64,000 bases of DNA from Pseudomonas sp. Teo4 (GTDB taxonomy: Bacteria > Pseudomonadota > Gammaproteobacteria > Pseudomonadales > Pseudomonadaceae), in assembly GCF_034387475.1 (NCBI RefSeq), contig NZ_JAXCIL010000001.1:2108001-2172000 (forward strand). The letters are read 5' to 3'. A model generated the notes under the pieces. The model searched no databases. It was not told the DNA's origin and saw nothing but the letters and a program-made list of their open reading frames with translations. This document shows positions 28,288 to 35,997 of the stretch, piece by piece; position 1 is the stretch's first letter, and every line of letters starts with the position of its first letter. The position numbers were made by a program, and so were the translations under genes.

Positions 28288-28639
28288 ATGGCGTCCAAGT
28301 CAACGCATCCGGTCAGGCCATTTGTGTACCAACCGAGCAAAGGTGGGCTGTGGATCAACGAACCAAGTGTTACGATCCGCCCCTTCAAAGCAGCGCTCAA
28401 AGCGCTGGACATCCGTGAACGTCGGCAGTACGACACCCGCCACACCTACGCAACCACGTGCCCAATGACTAGGATGAACCGAAGCGTTCATCGCGAACCA
28501 GCTTGGTCATAGCGTTGAGATGTTGCTCTCTACCTACGCGAAATGGATCAGCTCCTCCTCGGACTGGAGAGAGCTGGAGAAGCTGCCGCCCCGAGTCGAA
28601 TTGGCCCAAAATTGGCCCAAAACTGACGATAGGGCCTAA
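28288..28639 (+). pseudogene. Tyrosine recombinase/integrase, 3' remnant (copy 1)
   Basis: Only the C-terminal catalytic part survives. One frame gives P-F-K-A-A-L-K-A-L-D-I-R-E-R-R-Q-Y-D-T-R-H-T-Y-A-T (box II Arg-His); after a frameshift near 28478-28485 another gives N-Q-L-G-H-S-V-E-M-L-L-S-T-Y-A-K-W, with the active-site His and nucleophile Tyr. It ends at a TAA at 28637. The N-terminal half and the first catalytic Arg are missing upstream. The end lies 31 bases before the 29-bp repeat at 28671, the usual place for an integrase next to its att site. It is clearly related to copy 2 at 39.2 kb. Confidence 0.8.
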
Positions 28640-28670
28640 ATACACCTCTGGAACCCCCGCAGGACAAGCA

Positions 28671-28699
28671 CTTGATTTCTACCGCCAACATCACCATGC
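28671..28699 (+). repeat. Putative att site (left copy), matches the 5' end of ybiT
   Basis: The 29 bases match 39853-39881 at 27 positions, with the last 19 (ACCGCCAACATCACCATGC) identical. Read from TTG at 28672 it encodes the same first nine residues as ybiT; both mismatches are at synonymous third positions (ATT/ATC, TCT/TCC). It therefore looks like a copy of a ybiT 5' end left by site-specific integration, not chance. Confidence 0.75.
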
Positions 28700-29039
28700 G
28701 CTACTGCATGGGGTTTAGCGGGTGGGGATGTGTTGATTTTGCTGGGCGAGACACCTCTTACTCCCCCACCAAAACGCATGGGTTGGTTCGCAAATTGGTC
28801 CGGGGCCATTCATTCGGCTCTAATGCCGAACCGGCATAGCTTTGAGATGACGCTTGGGTTTAGGGGGGCGTCGAGGGCCGCTGTCGACCCAAAGCTGCCC
28901 TTCACGAACGGCAGGAATCGGCCAATAGCGGCCATTCCCACGCGACGGCAGGCAATGCATAACTCTCACAGAATGGAGATTGGTCAACCTTTCCTCATCG
29001 CCTAAGGAGACGTTGATCATCCAAGGCCAAGGCCAACGC
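28700..29039. other. Gene-poor stretch after the left att copy
   Basis: I see no credible gene here. It contains a dispersed-repeat copy at about 28873-28945 (CCGCTGTCGACCCAAAGCTG and the following AATCGGCCAATAGCGG), related to copies at 30905 and 35950. Confidence 0.5.
28873..28945 (+). repeat. GGCCGCTRTCGACCC dispersed repeat, copy A
   Basis: The motif GCCGCTGTCGACCCAAAGCT followed by CCCTTC, a GGCA block and CGGCCAATAGCGG recurs at 30905-30968 and, inverted, at about 35950-35985. The copies lie only in gaps of the accessory region. Confidence 0.55.
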
Positions 29040-29501
29040 TTAGTAAGGGGGCGGCGGCGTTTTACTTGCCGGATCCATACCGTAATCAAGAAGAGGGGTG
29101 AGAACTTTGAGAATTTCCGGAGCTGGCATACCTCCATATCGGGCTGAATCGCCTATGCGAGCGGACTCAACCGCGCTTTCCAGATGAACAGAGGATTCCA
29201 ATGCTCCAGCATTCACTGCATTGTAGTCTTCTTGAGCATCAATAATTTTTCTGACCCCTCCTTCTTTTCCTATGATGCTTCTGGCTGCCTTGACCTTGGC
29301 GCAGTACTCGGGGTCTTTCTGCTTATCACTTTTGTCGCAATTGTATTGCAAATATACCTGCGAGAGCTTGGTTGAGATATCAGAAGCGGACGCCACTGCT
29401 TCTGGATTTGCCGTAACCCAGCCAAACGAGCTTTGACTAAATTCAGCGGCATGAGATGAGGTAATTAATACCGCCATCCAAGCAGCAATAGTGGAGCGCA
29501 T
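29040..29501 (-). CDS. Hypothetical exported protein
   Basis: A 153-residue protein with a signal peptide (M-R-S-T-I-A-A-W-M-A-V-L-I-T-S-S-H-A-A). The ATG at 29501 has AGGAG seven bases upstream. The mature part contains two cysteines in an N-C-D-K-S-D-K-Q-K-D-P-E-Y-C spacing, typical of a periplasmic disulphide, and a Pro-rich end. No family was recognised. It is last in a leftward three-gene set with the proteins at 29578 and 29907, which are also membrane or exported, so an envelope role is inferred. Confidence 0.68.
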   Translation of the reverse strand: MRSTIAAWMAVLITSSHAAEFSQSSFGWVTANPEAVASASDISTKLSQVYLQYNCDKSDKQKDPEYCAKVKAARSIIGKEGGVRKIIDAQEDYNAVNAGALESSVHLESAVESARIGDSARYGGMPAPEILKVLTPLLDYGMDPASKTPPPPY

Positions 29502-29577
29502 ATACAATCTCCTATATCAACCTTTACTGGGCTTGACAGATTTCGGGGTGCACAATCGCATCAGCACGACATTTGAG

Positions 29578-29910
29578 CTAGAGGAATATGGGTGGCAGCA
29601 CGATTGGTGCGCCAATTATTAATGTCTGCCTATATATAATAGTTTGATTCCAGTACATTTCTATATAGTAAGGCTCTGGACTGATAGGTATAGCTCTCCA
29701 GCCAAAAACACCATATTCATTTGTGAACGAGGGGGCACTTCTACCGAACAATGGGTGTACCAGAAATACGGTGACACCTGGCACAGGGCCTCTCACTTGA
29801 GATACAAGCTGTCCTTGTACCGGGACCATTGCTTCCGCAGAAGCTATCGCTCCATATGTAAAAATTGTCATTACCCAGAAAAGAAACAAAGCGAGCTTTA
29901 ATTGTCTCAT
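29578..29910 (-). CDS. Exported protein with a carboxypeptidase-regulatory/transthyretin-like domain
   Basis: A 110-residue protein with a signal peptide (L-F-L-F-W-V-M-T-I-F-T-Y-G-A-I-A-S-A-E-A). Then comes a short beta-rich segment V-Q-G-Q-L-V-S-Q-V-R-G-P-V-P-G-V-T-V-F-L and S-F-T-N-E-Y-G-V-F-G-W, the pattern of carboxypeptidase-regulatory (CarboxypepD_reg/TTR) folds. It overlaps the upstream gene by four bases (ATGA), so translation is coupled. The fold assignment is by pattern only. Confidence 0.62.
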   Translation of the reverse strand: MRQLKLALFLFWVMTIFTYGAIASAEAMVPVQGQLVSQVRGPVPGVTVFLVHPLFGRSAPSFTNEYGVFGWRAIPISPEPYYIEMYWNQTIIYRQTLIIGAPIVLPPIFL

Positions 29911-30506
29911 AATGGGGCACCGAATTTACCGACTTTGACATCTGTAATTGGGGGGGGCGTGAAAGGAAGTGGTGAAATTTGCTTCTTCAAATCGGACTCT
30001 GTTACATTGCTGGGCGTCAACTCTATTGCTCCGATTTTTGCTATCAGCCGACCTTCATCTATAATTCTCACAGGAGTAGTTAAAGTTTCATAGCCGGCTG
30101 CTGTTATTTGCACCACCAAGACAGACAGGTCTGGATATACGCGCCCAGCTATCACACCATTGTCACTATCCGCAAGCCCCCAACTTACTGGGCGCACCAC
30201 GACAGAAACCCGACCTTTAAGGTTCTTAATTTCGCCTTCGAACTCTATAGGCTCTAATTCGTTGGGCTTAAGAAAAGCCAGCGATAGCGCAATAAATAGA
30301 AGTCCCACTAAAAAAAACGCGACCCCTGGAACTTGAGTATTAATTCTAAACTGACGCTTCCATTCAATGGTGATCGCATCAGCTGCTGGCGTGGCGGCCA
30401 TTGTTATTGCACCTTTGGCGACCAGCCAGATGCCTCCCAGCACCATAGAAAGACCCGCGATCGCTCCGAGTAGTCCTACAATATCGAAAGTAGTCATACC
30501 AATCAT
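29907..30506 (-). CDS. Two-pass membrane protein with C-terminal soluble domain
   Basis: A 199-residue protein. Two transmembrane segments (G-L-L-G-A-I-A-G-L-S-M-V-L-G-G-I-W-L and V-A-F-F-L-V-G-L-L-F-I-A-L-S-L-A-F) are followed by about 110 residues of beta-rich sequence (G-R-V-Y-P-D-L-S-V-L-V-V-Q-I, A-A-G-Y-E-T-L-T-T-P-V) that suggests an Ig-like or PEGA-like fold. It leads the three-gene set ending at 29040. Base composition is AT-richer than the flanking core genes, consistent with transfer. Function unknown. Confidence 0.65.
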   Translation of the reverse strand: MIGMTTFDIVGLLGAIAGLSMVLGGIWLVAKGAITMAATPAADAITIEWKRQFRINTQVPGVAFFLVGLLFIALSLAFLKPNELEPIEFEGEIKNLKGRVSVVVRPVSWGLADSDNGVIAGRVYPDLSVLVVQITAAGYETLTTPVRIIDEGRLIAKIGAIELTPSNVTESDLKKQISPLPFTPPPITDVKVGKFGAPL

Positions 30507-31014
30507 CCCGTCTAGGAAATTCTATTAAAAATAGAAACTAGCCCAAGCGGAACAGCATAATCACGCTACAGATGGCGCCTAAGACCTCCTTTTTTAGGAG
30601 CGTAGACCATAGCTCGAGAAGCGTGCATGCAAATGTACTGTAGTGGTGGGATCAGCACTCAGTTCGTCGATTTACCAGATGAGGTGGCCCTTTGAGGTAT
30701 TGGGGTCGTTTGTTACGAGTATCTGGGTTCACCGCAGGTTTGGCTTCCTTCTGCCCGATTGAGCTTTGGGCGGCCCGGACCTTCAAAAAATCAGAAAAAA
30801 CTGTCTCGCTGAATGGCCGCACCGAAGCAGACGTTCAGACTGAGGGAGCCTGGCCGAAGGCTGCCCGTGAAGACCGACCGCAGCGGGTCGATAGCGGCCC
30901 TCCACGACCGGCCGCTATCGACCCATAGCTGCCCTTGGCGTAAGGCAGCAAACGGCCATAAGCGGTCCTTCTGGAAGGGCAGCTTTTGCCTTGAATTCAA
31001 GCTACGGGTCTCGA
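30507..31014. other. 508-bp intergenic region with repeats
   Basis: No credible gene. The right half holds the dispersed repeat and a perfect inverted repeat (30885-30924). Nothing is recognised in 30507-30880. Confidence 0.5.
30885..30968 (+). repeat. 15-bp perfect inverted repeat joined to dispersed repeat copy B
   Basis: GGGTCGATAGCGGCC at 30885-30899 and its complement GGCCGCTATCGACCC at 30910-30924, with a ten-base loop. The right arm continues into ATAGCTGCCCTT and a GGCCATAAGCGG block, the same order as copy A at 28873. The hairpin follows the end of the Shedu gene (which ends at 31015, leftward) and may help terminate it. Confidence 0.6.
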
Positions 31015-32678
31015 TTATCCCGCAAGCCAGAGCGGCAAAAGGTCAACCACTTCTGGAGCCGCAGCATCCTCAAAAGACTTAAAGTCAAAGTTTTGGCACA
31101 TTAAACTGAGCTCGTTCAAGCTAAACCTCTGCCGAATTTTCAGCATTACCTCGTTCATATTCACACCATTTTCGTCCTGAGTGCGCAAATTCCAACGGGC
31201 CAGTTCCGTGCTTTCTTCGTGTTCGGCAGACTCTACGAGGCGGTGATCTTTTATCAAGGATAGCGAGTATCGTGCGGGAGAGAGCCTTCCAGAAAGAAAC
31301 CTTCCTGCCAGCATGTAAGGATTCACACTGCAAAAATCTTCTGATATATCAGCCATGTAGATTAATGGCAGATAGATTCCTCGCATAAAGTCTGACAAAC
31401 TAGCAATCACCATTAACCAATTCGTTATAAATTTATACGTTGCAACATCCCTTAACTTGGCAGTATCTCCCAATGCCTGCAAATTCCCGGGAAGGCAATG
31501 TTGCACAACGAAGCGCAAAACTGCTCGCCTTGCCAGCGCATCTACTTCGAAATTCTTACTATTATACTCCGTCTCCTGTACAGGATACGGCATCATTATA
31601 GAGGACCTGCCTTCTACCAAAGAAACCTGGCTGTAGTGCACATCGCAATACAGTCTCATCTCAAATTCCTTTCGGCTATTGCCCTCCTCCCAAAACTCTG
31701 TTTCCTTCACATCATAGCGATGGAGTAAAAATCCTCCATTAAATGATTGGAAGCTTTGTAATATTCGATTCTGGCAATTTTGCCATTCGCAGCAGTTCAT
31801 GGATCGACGAAAAACCTCCATCAACTTGTTTGCTCTGTACATGCTAAAATAGAATCCGTGACGCCCCATGAGTTGTACCCGCCACGGGTCGCCCTTGCAT
31901 TTAGCTCCGTTCTGCCAATGCAACAACTGCTCCTTGGCCTCAGGGGAAAGCTTAAGATTTTTATAAGAGTCAGCATCAATACGAAGGATGCTTGGCGTAC
32001 AGTTCTCCAGTAGCTGAGCGTGGCTCACAGAAAGACTATTCACTACAAATCCATCACCGGCTTTTGATAGAATATTTTTAGTACCGCTGCTATAGGGAAG
32101 AGCGGCGATAACATCTTCGTAGGTCCAGATTTTTATATTCCGATGGTGAGCGAAGTTATTTAGCTCTGCTTTATACAACGGACCGGCAGGCAAAGCACCC
32201 GAGATGATGAGCATGTAATCAATTTGCGGAACGGTTTCAGGCAAGTCTTCGGGAAGCAGGTTTTTCAGAAACTCTAAAAATCTGACCTTAGCCCCGCCAT
32301 CGCGCAAGTATATTTGCCACCTTTCGACTTGATGCACGGCTGAAATAAAGTCGCTATGGAATTTATCAGGCTTGTTTTTTTGGAAGATCTTCCGAACTGA
32401 ATTTTCAAGTTCGATCAGGGTTATTTTAATCGCCCCGAGGAAACCGACACGTACACAAAATCGGTAATTGCTCGATGATTGATAGGAAGTTTCGAGATCA
32501 CAACATTGCAGAATACTCCGCCCGAAAGCACGTCTGGCGTGGGTATCAGGCTTGAATTTTGCGCCATGAACTTTTGAATTGCATGTTCATTTGCCTTCGC
32601 GCCTGAATCATTGTGTGCATTCCCCTCGTACAATATCTCGCGAAATTTTTTGATTAGCTCATTATTGGCTTTGTGCAT
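31015..32678 (-). pseudogene. Shedu-family (DUF4263) defence nuclease, split by a one-base frameshift
   Basis: Two frames belong together. Bases 32678-32421 encode N-E-H-A-I-Q-K-F-M-A-Q-N-S-S-L-I-P and I-T-D-F-V-Y-V-S; bases up to 32337 and on to 31015 encode the rest. If one base is restored in the C-run at 32433-32436 (a G-run on the coding strand), the reading becomes S-S-G-A-I-K-I-T-L-I-E-L-E-N then H-Q-V-E-R-W, about 554 residues in all. This is the DUF4263 pattern: D73, then E90-x-E92 of a PD-(D/E)xK nuclease, with Glu where many nucleases have Lys, followed by the Q-V-x-x-W helix. Shedu proteins are single-gene anti-phage nucleases. The long C-terminal part (about 350 residues) was not recognised. 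The frameshift may be a sequencing error. Confidence 0.68.
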
Positions 32679-32696
32679 ATGTGGAGGCTCGAATGA

Positions 32697-32885
32697 TTAG
32701 GAAACACTGGATAAAGCGTGCACACCCGTTACTCCCTCGTGAAGCCGCAAGGTATACAGGAGCTTTTGCCAAGATTTCGAACACTCAGCATTTTGTGTGG
32801 CGAAGTAGTTAACCTTCATGAACGTAGAAAAGACTTTGCATGCATTCTCTCTGGGAGATAGTGACCGATCGCCATAAATACCCAA
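32697..32885 (-). CDS. Doubtful small reading frame between STAND and Shedu genes
   Basis: A 62-residue frame from TTG at 32885, in the same frame as the Shedu N-terminus and separated from it by a TAA at 32697. No ribosome-binding site is clear and no family is recognised. It could be a decayed small gene or leader. An overlapping 28-codon frame starts at the ATG just right of it. Kept at low confidence because it fills the 225-base gap between two defence-type genes. Confidence 0.22.
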   Translation of the reverse strand: MGIYGDRSLSPRENACKVFSTFMKVNYFATQNAECSKSWQKLLYTLRLHEGVTGVHALSSVS

Positions 32886-32903
32886 TCAAATCCATATACC
32901 GGA

Positions 32904-35540
32904 TTAAGTGTCCTTGAATTTATGTATGAAGTGGCGTTCAATTTGATCAGCCTCTTGCCACCCCTGAGTTTTCATCGAATTAATTGCTTCGCGGATCGGT
33001 TTAATCGTTTCAATATCGCCTACGATAATGGCGGCGGTAACTGTCTTCATCAGCTTTCGTGGGCTATCCGCGCTTTCAAAAGTTGAAACAATCATCTTAC
33101 CTAACTCCGCTCTGGTGACTGCATCGTGCTCAGGGGCAATAAGCTCAGAGACCCTTCGCACTAAATCCTTTTGGTTTGAATCCCAGGCATCTGCTCTCCG
33201 AAGGACGTTTATGACTGTGCGGATTATTTTGAGCGATAGCTGGGATAACTTCATACGCCGAGCAGCTGATATGACGACATTGAGAATTGTTATCGAAGGG
33301 TGTTCTAAATCGATATATGCCTCAATCATGGGTTCTAAACGTAATGTGGCCGCCCTCTCCGTAGCGCTGACTCCAAGCTGCAATACCGCGAGAGTTTCGT
33401 CAGCCGGGAAGTTGTGCTTCATCACCCAAGATGCAGTTTGTTCAATAACTACAAGCTGTTGCGCTGGCGAACCCATGTCTTGTACTCGATACACAAATCT
33501 TCGCCGACCAGGAGCATTCGGCTCGCGTTCGAAGAATTCGAGCATGCGTGGGTAGAGCTCCTCATAATCTTCACGTCGCCTGAAGCTCAATGCCAAACCA
33601 ACGTCAACACTATCAATGACACGGTCCGCTTTTGCCGCAGCAAGAAACTTTTGCTCAAGCGCAGGTTGCCCGAGTGACAGGAGCATTTTTGCCAAGCGAT
33701 GAGCGTCTGAGAATGACGCATGGTCAAACAGTTTCTGGATGCCATCCGCCAGATTTTTTCGTTTTGAGTTCACCTCTTCGATTAGGCCGTCGTCAGCTAG
33801 AACATCTCTCAGTAAACGCACCACAAACCGTCGCTCTGCTACCATCTCCGGATCGCAGATGTCACAAAATTTGATGGCGCGATCAACAATACTCAAATGC
33901 TCATTTTCGAGGATTGCCTGCGCGACTAGGGAATGGCCAACCTTCAGGCGAGAGACCCCGTTTTTAGTTTTTTGCAATGACACCAAACCAAAAAAACTTT
34001 CGTCTTTCCAGAACGCTATCCCATTAGGTCGAATGCGTTCGAACAGCGACAGCGGAGCCGATTGGTCATAGCTACCCGGAACGCACAGATCTAAGAAATC
34101 ATGGAATGCCGCTTTGGTACGTAAAGGCCTAAGAACATTGGCGGCAAACTCGTTCAACGATCCTCCCTGTAGCGTCAGCGATAACGCTAGAAGTTGCCCA
34201 TGCTCCATGAAGCGCGCGATTTGACCGGTTCCCACCTGCGCCGCAGGCTCTCGATCAGTACTGATAAGGTCACGCAGCTCTTCAACAAGCTCAGTTGACA
34301 GCGGCCCGAGGCGCACCGGGTGGATTGCAAGCATGGTCATTTCCGATTTCTGGGACACAGCCACAGGTCGGCTCGTTCCAAGAACACACAGGCCGGGTCT
34401 GATATGTCGCTCAAGAGCCTCAACAAAATCGGAATGTCGCCATACGTCATCGACTATCAGGAGCAGCGGTTTGCTGGAGAGCATCAGCAAACTCAAAACC
34501 GCCTTCCAGCTCGCATCATCAACTTCTCCGGGTACAACCACCTCTAACACAAGGTGACTACCTGCTTGATGAGCATCCCATGCAATACGGCGGACCATAG
34601 CGCTTTTGCCGGTGCCAGAGTTGCCCTCCACGACAACCATCCCGCCCGAGGCGCGGATATCGGCTAAGGCTCGGACTACTTCCGGAACCTCTGACCTCGA
34701 CACGTCTAGACCGTTTGCTACTGCAGCCCATAAGCTCTGAACTGCACCGTGAAGAAATGCAGTTCGCATCGACCTCGTCATGACGAGAGACCGTTTGGTT
34801 GGAAGTAGTCGGCAAGCAGCCCCATCCTTTCCAGGATGTCCCTCGGGCAGGCCTACGAGGTTCTCGACGACGTCCGAAACTTGAAAGCTTGCTCTCGGCA
34901 CGAATGCTGCCTGTAACCTTGTGATACTCGACCGTACATGCTCTGGCGGCACACCAAATCTCACGAGGTTCCAAGACGCTTGGGCAGTAAGGTCTGCGAT
35001 CGCCTCCTCATGGAGAAGAATCTCGAAAGTCGCATTTCCCAAGACATTTCGGAGGCATTCCAGCACCTGATCCTCGTCCAGGCCTTCTCGATACTTTTCT
35101 GAAATCAGTGGTGCGATTGCCTCCGCATGGTTCTGGATGAAGACTCTTCGCAAAATCTGAAAAGCACTCTCCTCGTAAGGCGCACTCGTGCAAACAAGAC
35201 GAAAACAAGGGAAATTAGCGCCAAGACCCTCTCGTGCCGTAACGGTGATCATGTCCCGTGCAAAACCAGCAATGACATCTTTGAGCTTTGAGTAGCTGAA
35301 ACTGCCTTGCTGGTGATCTTTTGCTTGGATTAAGAGCTCACGATTCCCGGCAAATTTGAGATCGACGTCCTGAGCACCTTCATACCGCAGCTCCACAAGC
35401 TCCCTTTCTCCCGTTAGTAGCCAAGTAAGCCTAACCAGCGCGTAGGCCTTCTGGAATGAAAACCCTTTCTCGGCAATAGCGCCCCCCGTCCGAGGTTGGG
35501 TATTAAGATCGTTGCCATCCACAGACCACGCTGAACCCAT
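32904..35540 (-). CDS. STAND NTPase with N-terminal Cap4/DUF4297-like nuclease domain (Avs-like)
   Basis: An 878-residue three-part protein. Residues 19-110 match the dsDNA-nuclease domain of Cap4/DUF4297: G19-G, F-S-F-Q30, E54, D58-V-D60-L and Q72-A-K74, a complete PD-(D/E)xK-type set. Residues 300-400 hold a P-loop NTPase: Walker A G306-N-S-G-T-G-K-S313, Walker B L-L-L-I-V-D-D-V-W (364-367) and L-G-T-S-R, the NB-ARC/STAND signature. Residues 480-878 are all-helical and look like a repeat sensor. This architecture is that of Avs-type antiviral NTPases but shorter than the well-known Avs proteins. The start has AGGA seven bases upstream. It is leftward, followed by the Shedu gene. Confidence 0.8.
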   Translation of the reverse strand: MGSAWSVDGNDLNTQPRTGGAIAEKGFSFQKAYALVRLTWLLTGERELVELRYEGAQDVDLKFAGNRELLIQAKDHQQGSFSYSKLKDVIAGFARDMITVTAREGLGANFPCFRLVCTSAPYEESAFQILRRVFIQNHAEAIAPLISEKYREGLDEDQVLECLRNVLGNATFEILLHEEAIADLTAQASWNLVRFGVPPEHVRSSITRLQAAFVPRASFQVSDVVENLVGLPEGHPGKDGAACRLLPTKRSLVMTRSMRTAFLHGAVQSLWAAVANGLDVSRSEVPEVVRALADIRASGGMVVVEGNSGTGKSAMVRRIAWDAHQAGSHLVLEVVVPGEVDDASWKAVLSLLMLSSKPLLLIVDDVWRHSDFVEALERHIRPGLCVLGTSRPVAVSQKSEMTMLAIHPVRLGPLSTELVEELRDLISTDREPAAQVGTGQIARFMEHGQLLALSLTLQGGSLNEFAANVLRPLRTKAAFHDFLDLCVPGSYDQSAPLSLFERIRPNGIAFWKDESFFGLVSLQKTKNGVSRLKVGHSLVAQAILENEHLSIVDRAIKFCDICDPEMVAERRFVVRLLRDVLADDGLIEEVNSKRKNLADGIQKLFDHASFSDAHRLAKMLLSLGQPALEQKFLAAAKADRVIDSVDVGLALSFRRREDYEELYPRMLEFFEREPNAPGRRRFVYRVQDMGSPAQQLVVIEQTASWVMKHNFPADETLAVLQLGVSATERAATLRLEPMIEAYIDLEHPSITILNVVISAARRMKLSQLSLKIIRTVINVLRRADAWDSNQKDLVRRVSELIAPEHDAVTRAELGKMIVSTFESADSPRKLMKTVTAAIIVGDIETIKPIREAINSMKTQGWQEADQIERHFIHKFKDT

Positions 35541-35753
35541 GCTTTGTTCCTAAGGATTTCTACAAATTTAAAGTTGTCACCGGCCAAGCCGGTGACTCGC
35601 CTGAGTGCGGATAGTCATACAGAAATTGGGCACCGGTGCCACATTTACTGGCTCAGGCTAAGCGTATCATTTCCGTAGTACACCAGCACAAATCAGCTAC
35701 GAAATTACAACGCCACCTGAGGCCAGGTCACCACTACATAGGGAAGGTTGAAT

Positions 35754-35885
35754 ATGAACACCAGCGTAGAAATGCCAATAGAGACCGTTTTGTCAGAAAG
35801 CGACTCGGATCGGATCGAAATGTTACCCACTTCCTACCTCGACCAAATACTTGATCGAGCTCAGGCTCACGCTACACGGCATTGA
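35754..35885 (+). CDS. Possible 43-residue acidic protein
   Basis: ATG at 35754 preceded by GGGAAGG, stop TGA at 35883. The product starts M-N-T-S-V-E-M-P-I-E-T-V-L-S-E and is acidic, ending in a short helix (Y-L-D-Q-I-L-D-R-A-Q-A-H). A good ribosome-binding site is its only support; no family was recognised. It is divergent from the STAND-nuclease gene. Confidence 0.35.
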   Translation: MNTSVEMPIETVLSESDSDRIEMLPTSYLDQILDRAQAHATRH

Positions 35886-35949
35886 GCTTGGCCCTGAGAG
35901 AACGACTCGATGCGTCAGCTAGCTGACCAATAGCTGACCTCAGCGAATG

Positions 35950-35985
35950 ACAGCTATGGGTCGAAAGTGGCCGTTCGCCAGTGAC
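35950..35985 (-). repeat. Dispersed repeat, inverted copy C
   Basis: On the minus strand it reads CGGCCACTTTCGACCCATAG and continues into CTGTCATTCGC, matching copies A and B. It lies just beyond the end of the 430-residue gene. Confidence 0.5.
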
Positions 35986-35997
35986 CACTACCGATAT

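Larger units (their letters stand above)
35541..35997. other. 457-bp gap between helical-repeat and STAND-nuclease genes
   Basis: The gap holds one possible small frame on the plus strand (35754-35885) and an inverted copy of the dispersed repeat near 35950-35985. A promoter for the STAND gene must lie here or further upstream; none is clear. Confidence 0.45.

Noticed and set aside
28730..29005. 91-codon frame after the left att copy
   Set aside because: It runs through a dispersed repeat, has no ribosome-binding site and no recognisable product.
30692..30928. 78-codon plus-strand frame and its 69-codon antisense
   Set aside because: Both overlap the inverted repeat at 30885-30924 and lack support.
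35636..35854. 72-codon frame between the helical-repeat and STAND genes
   Set aside because: Basic, low-complexity product with no ribosome-binding site; the overlapping 43-codon frame at 35754 is better supported.
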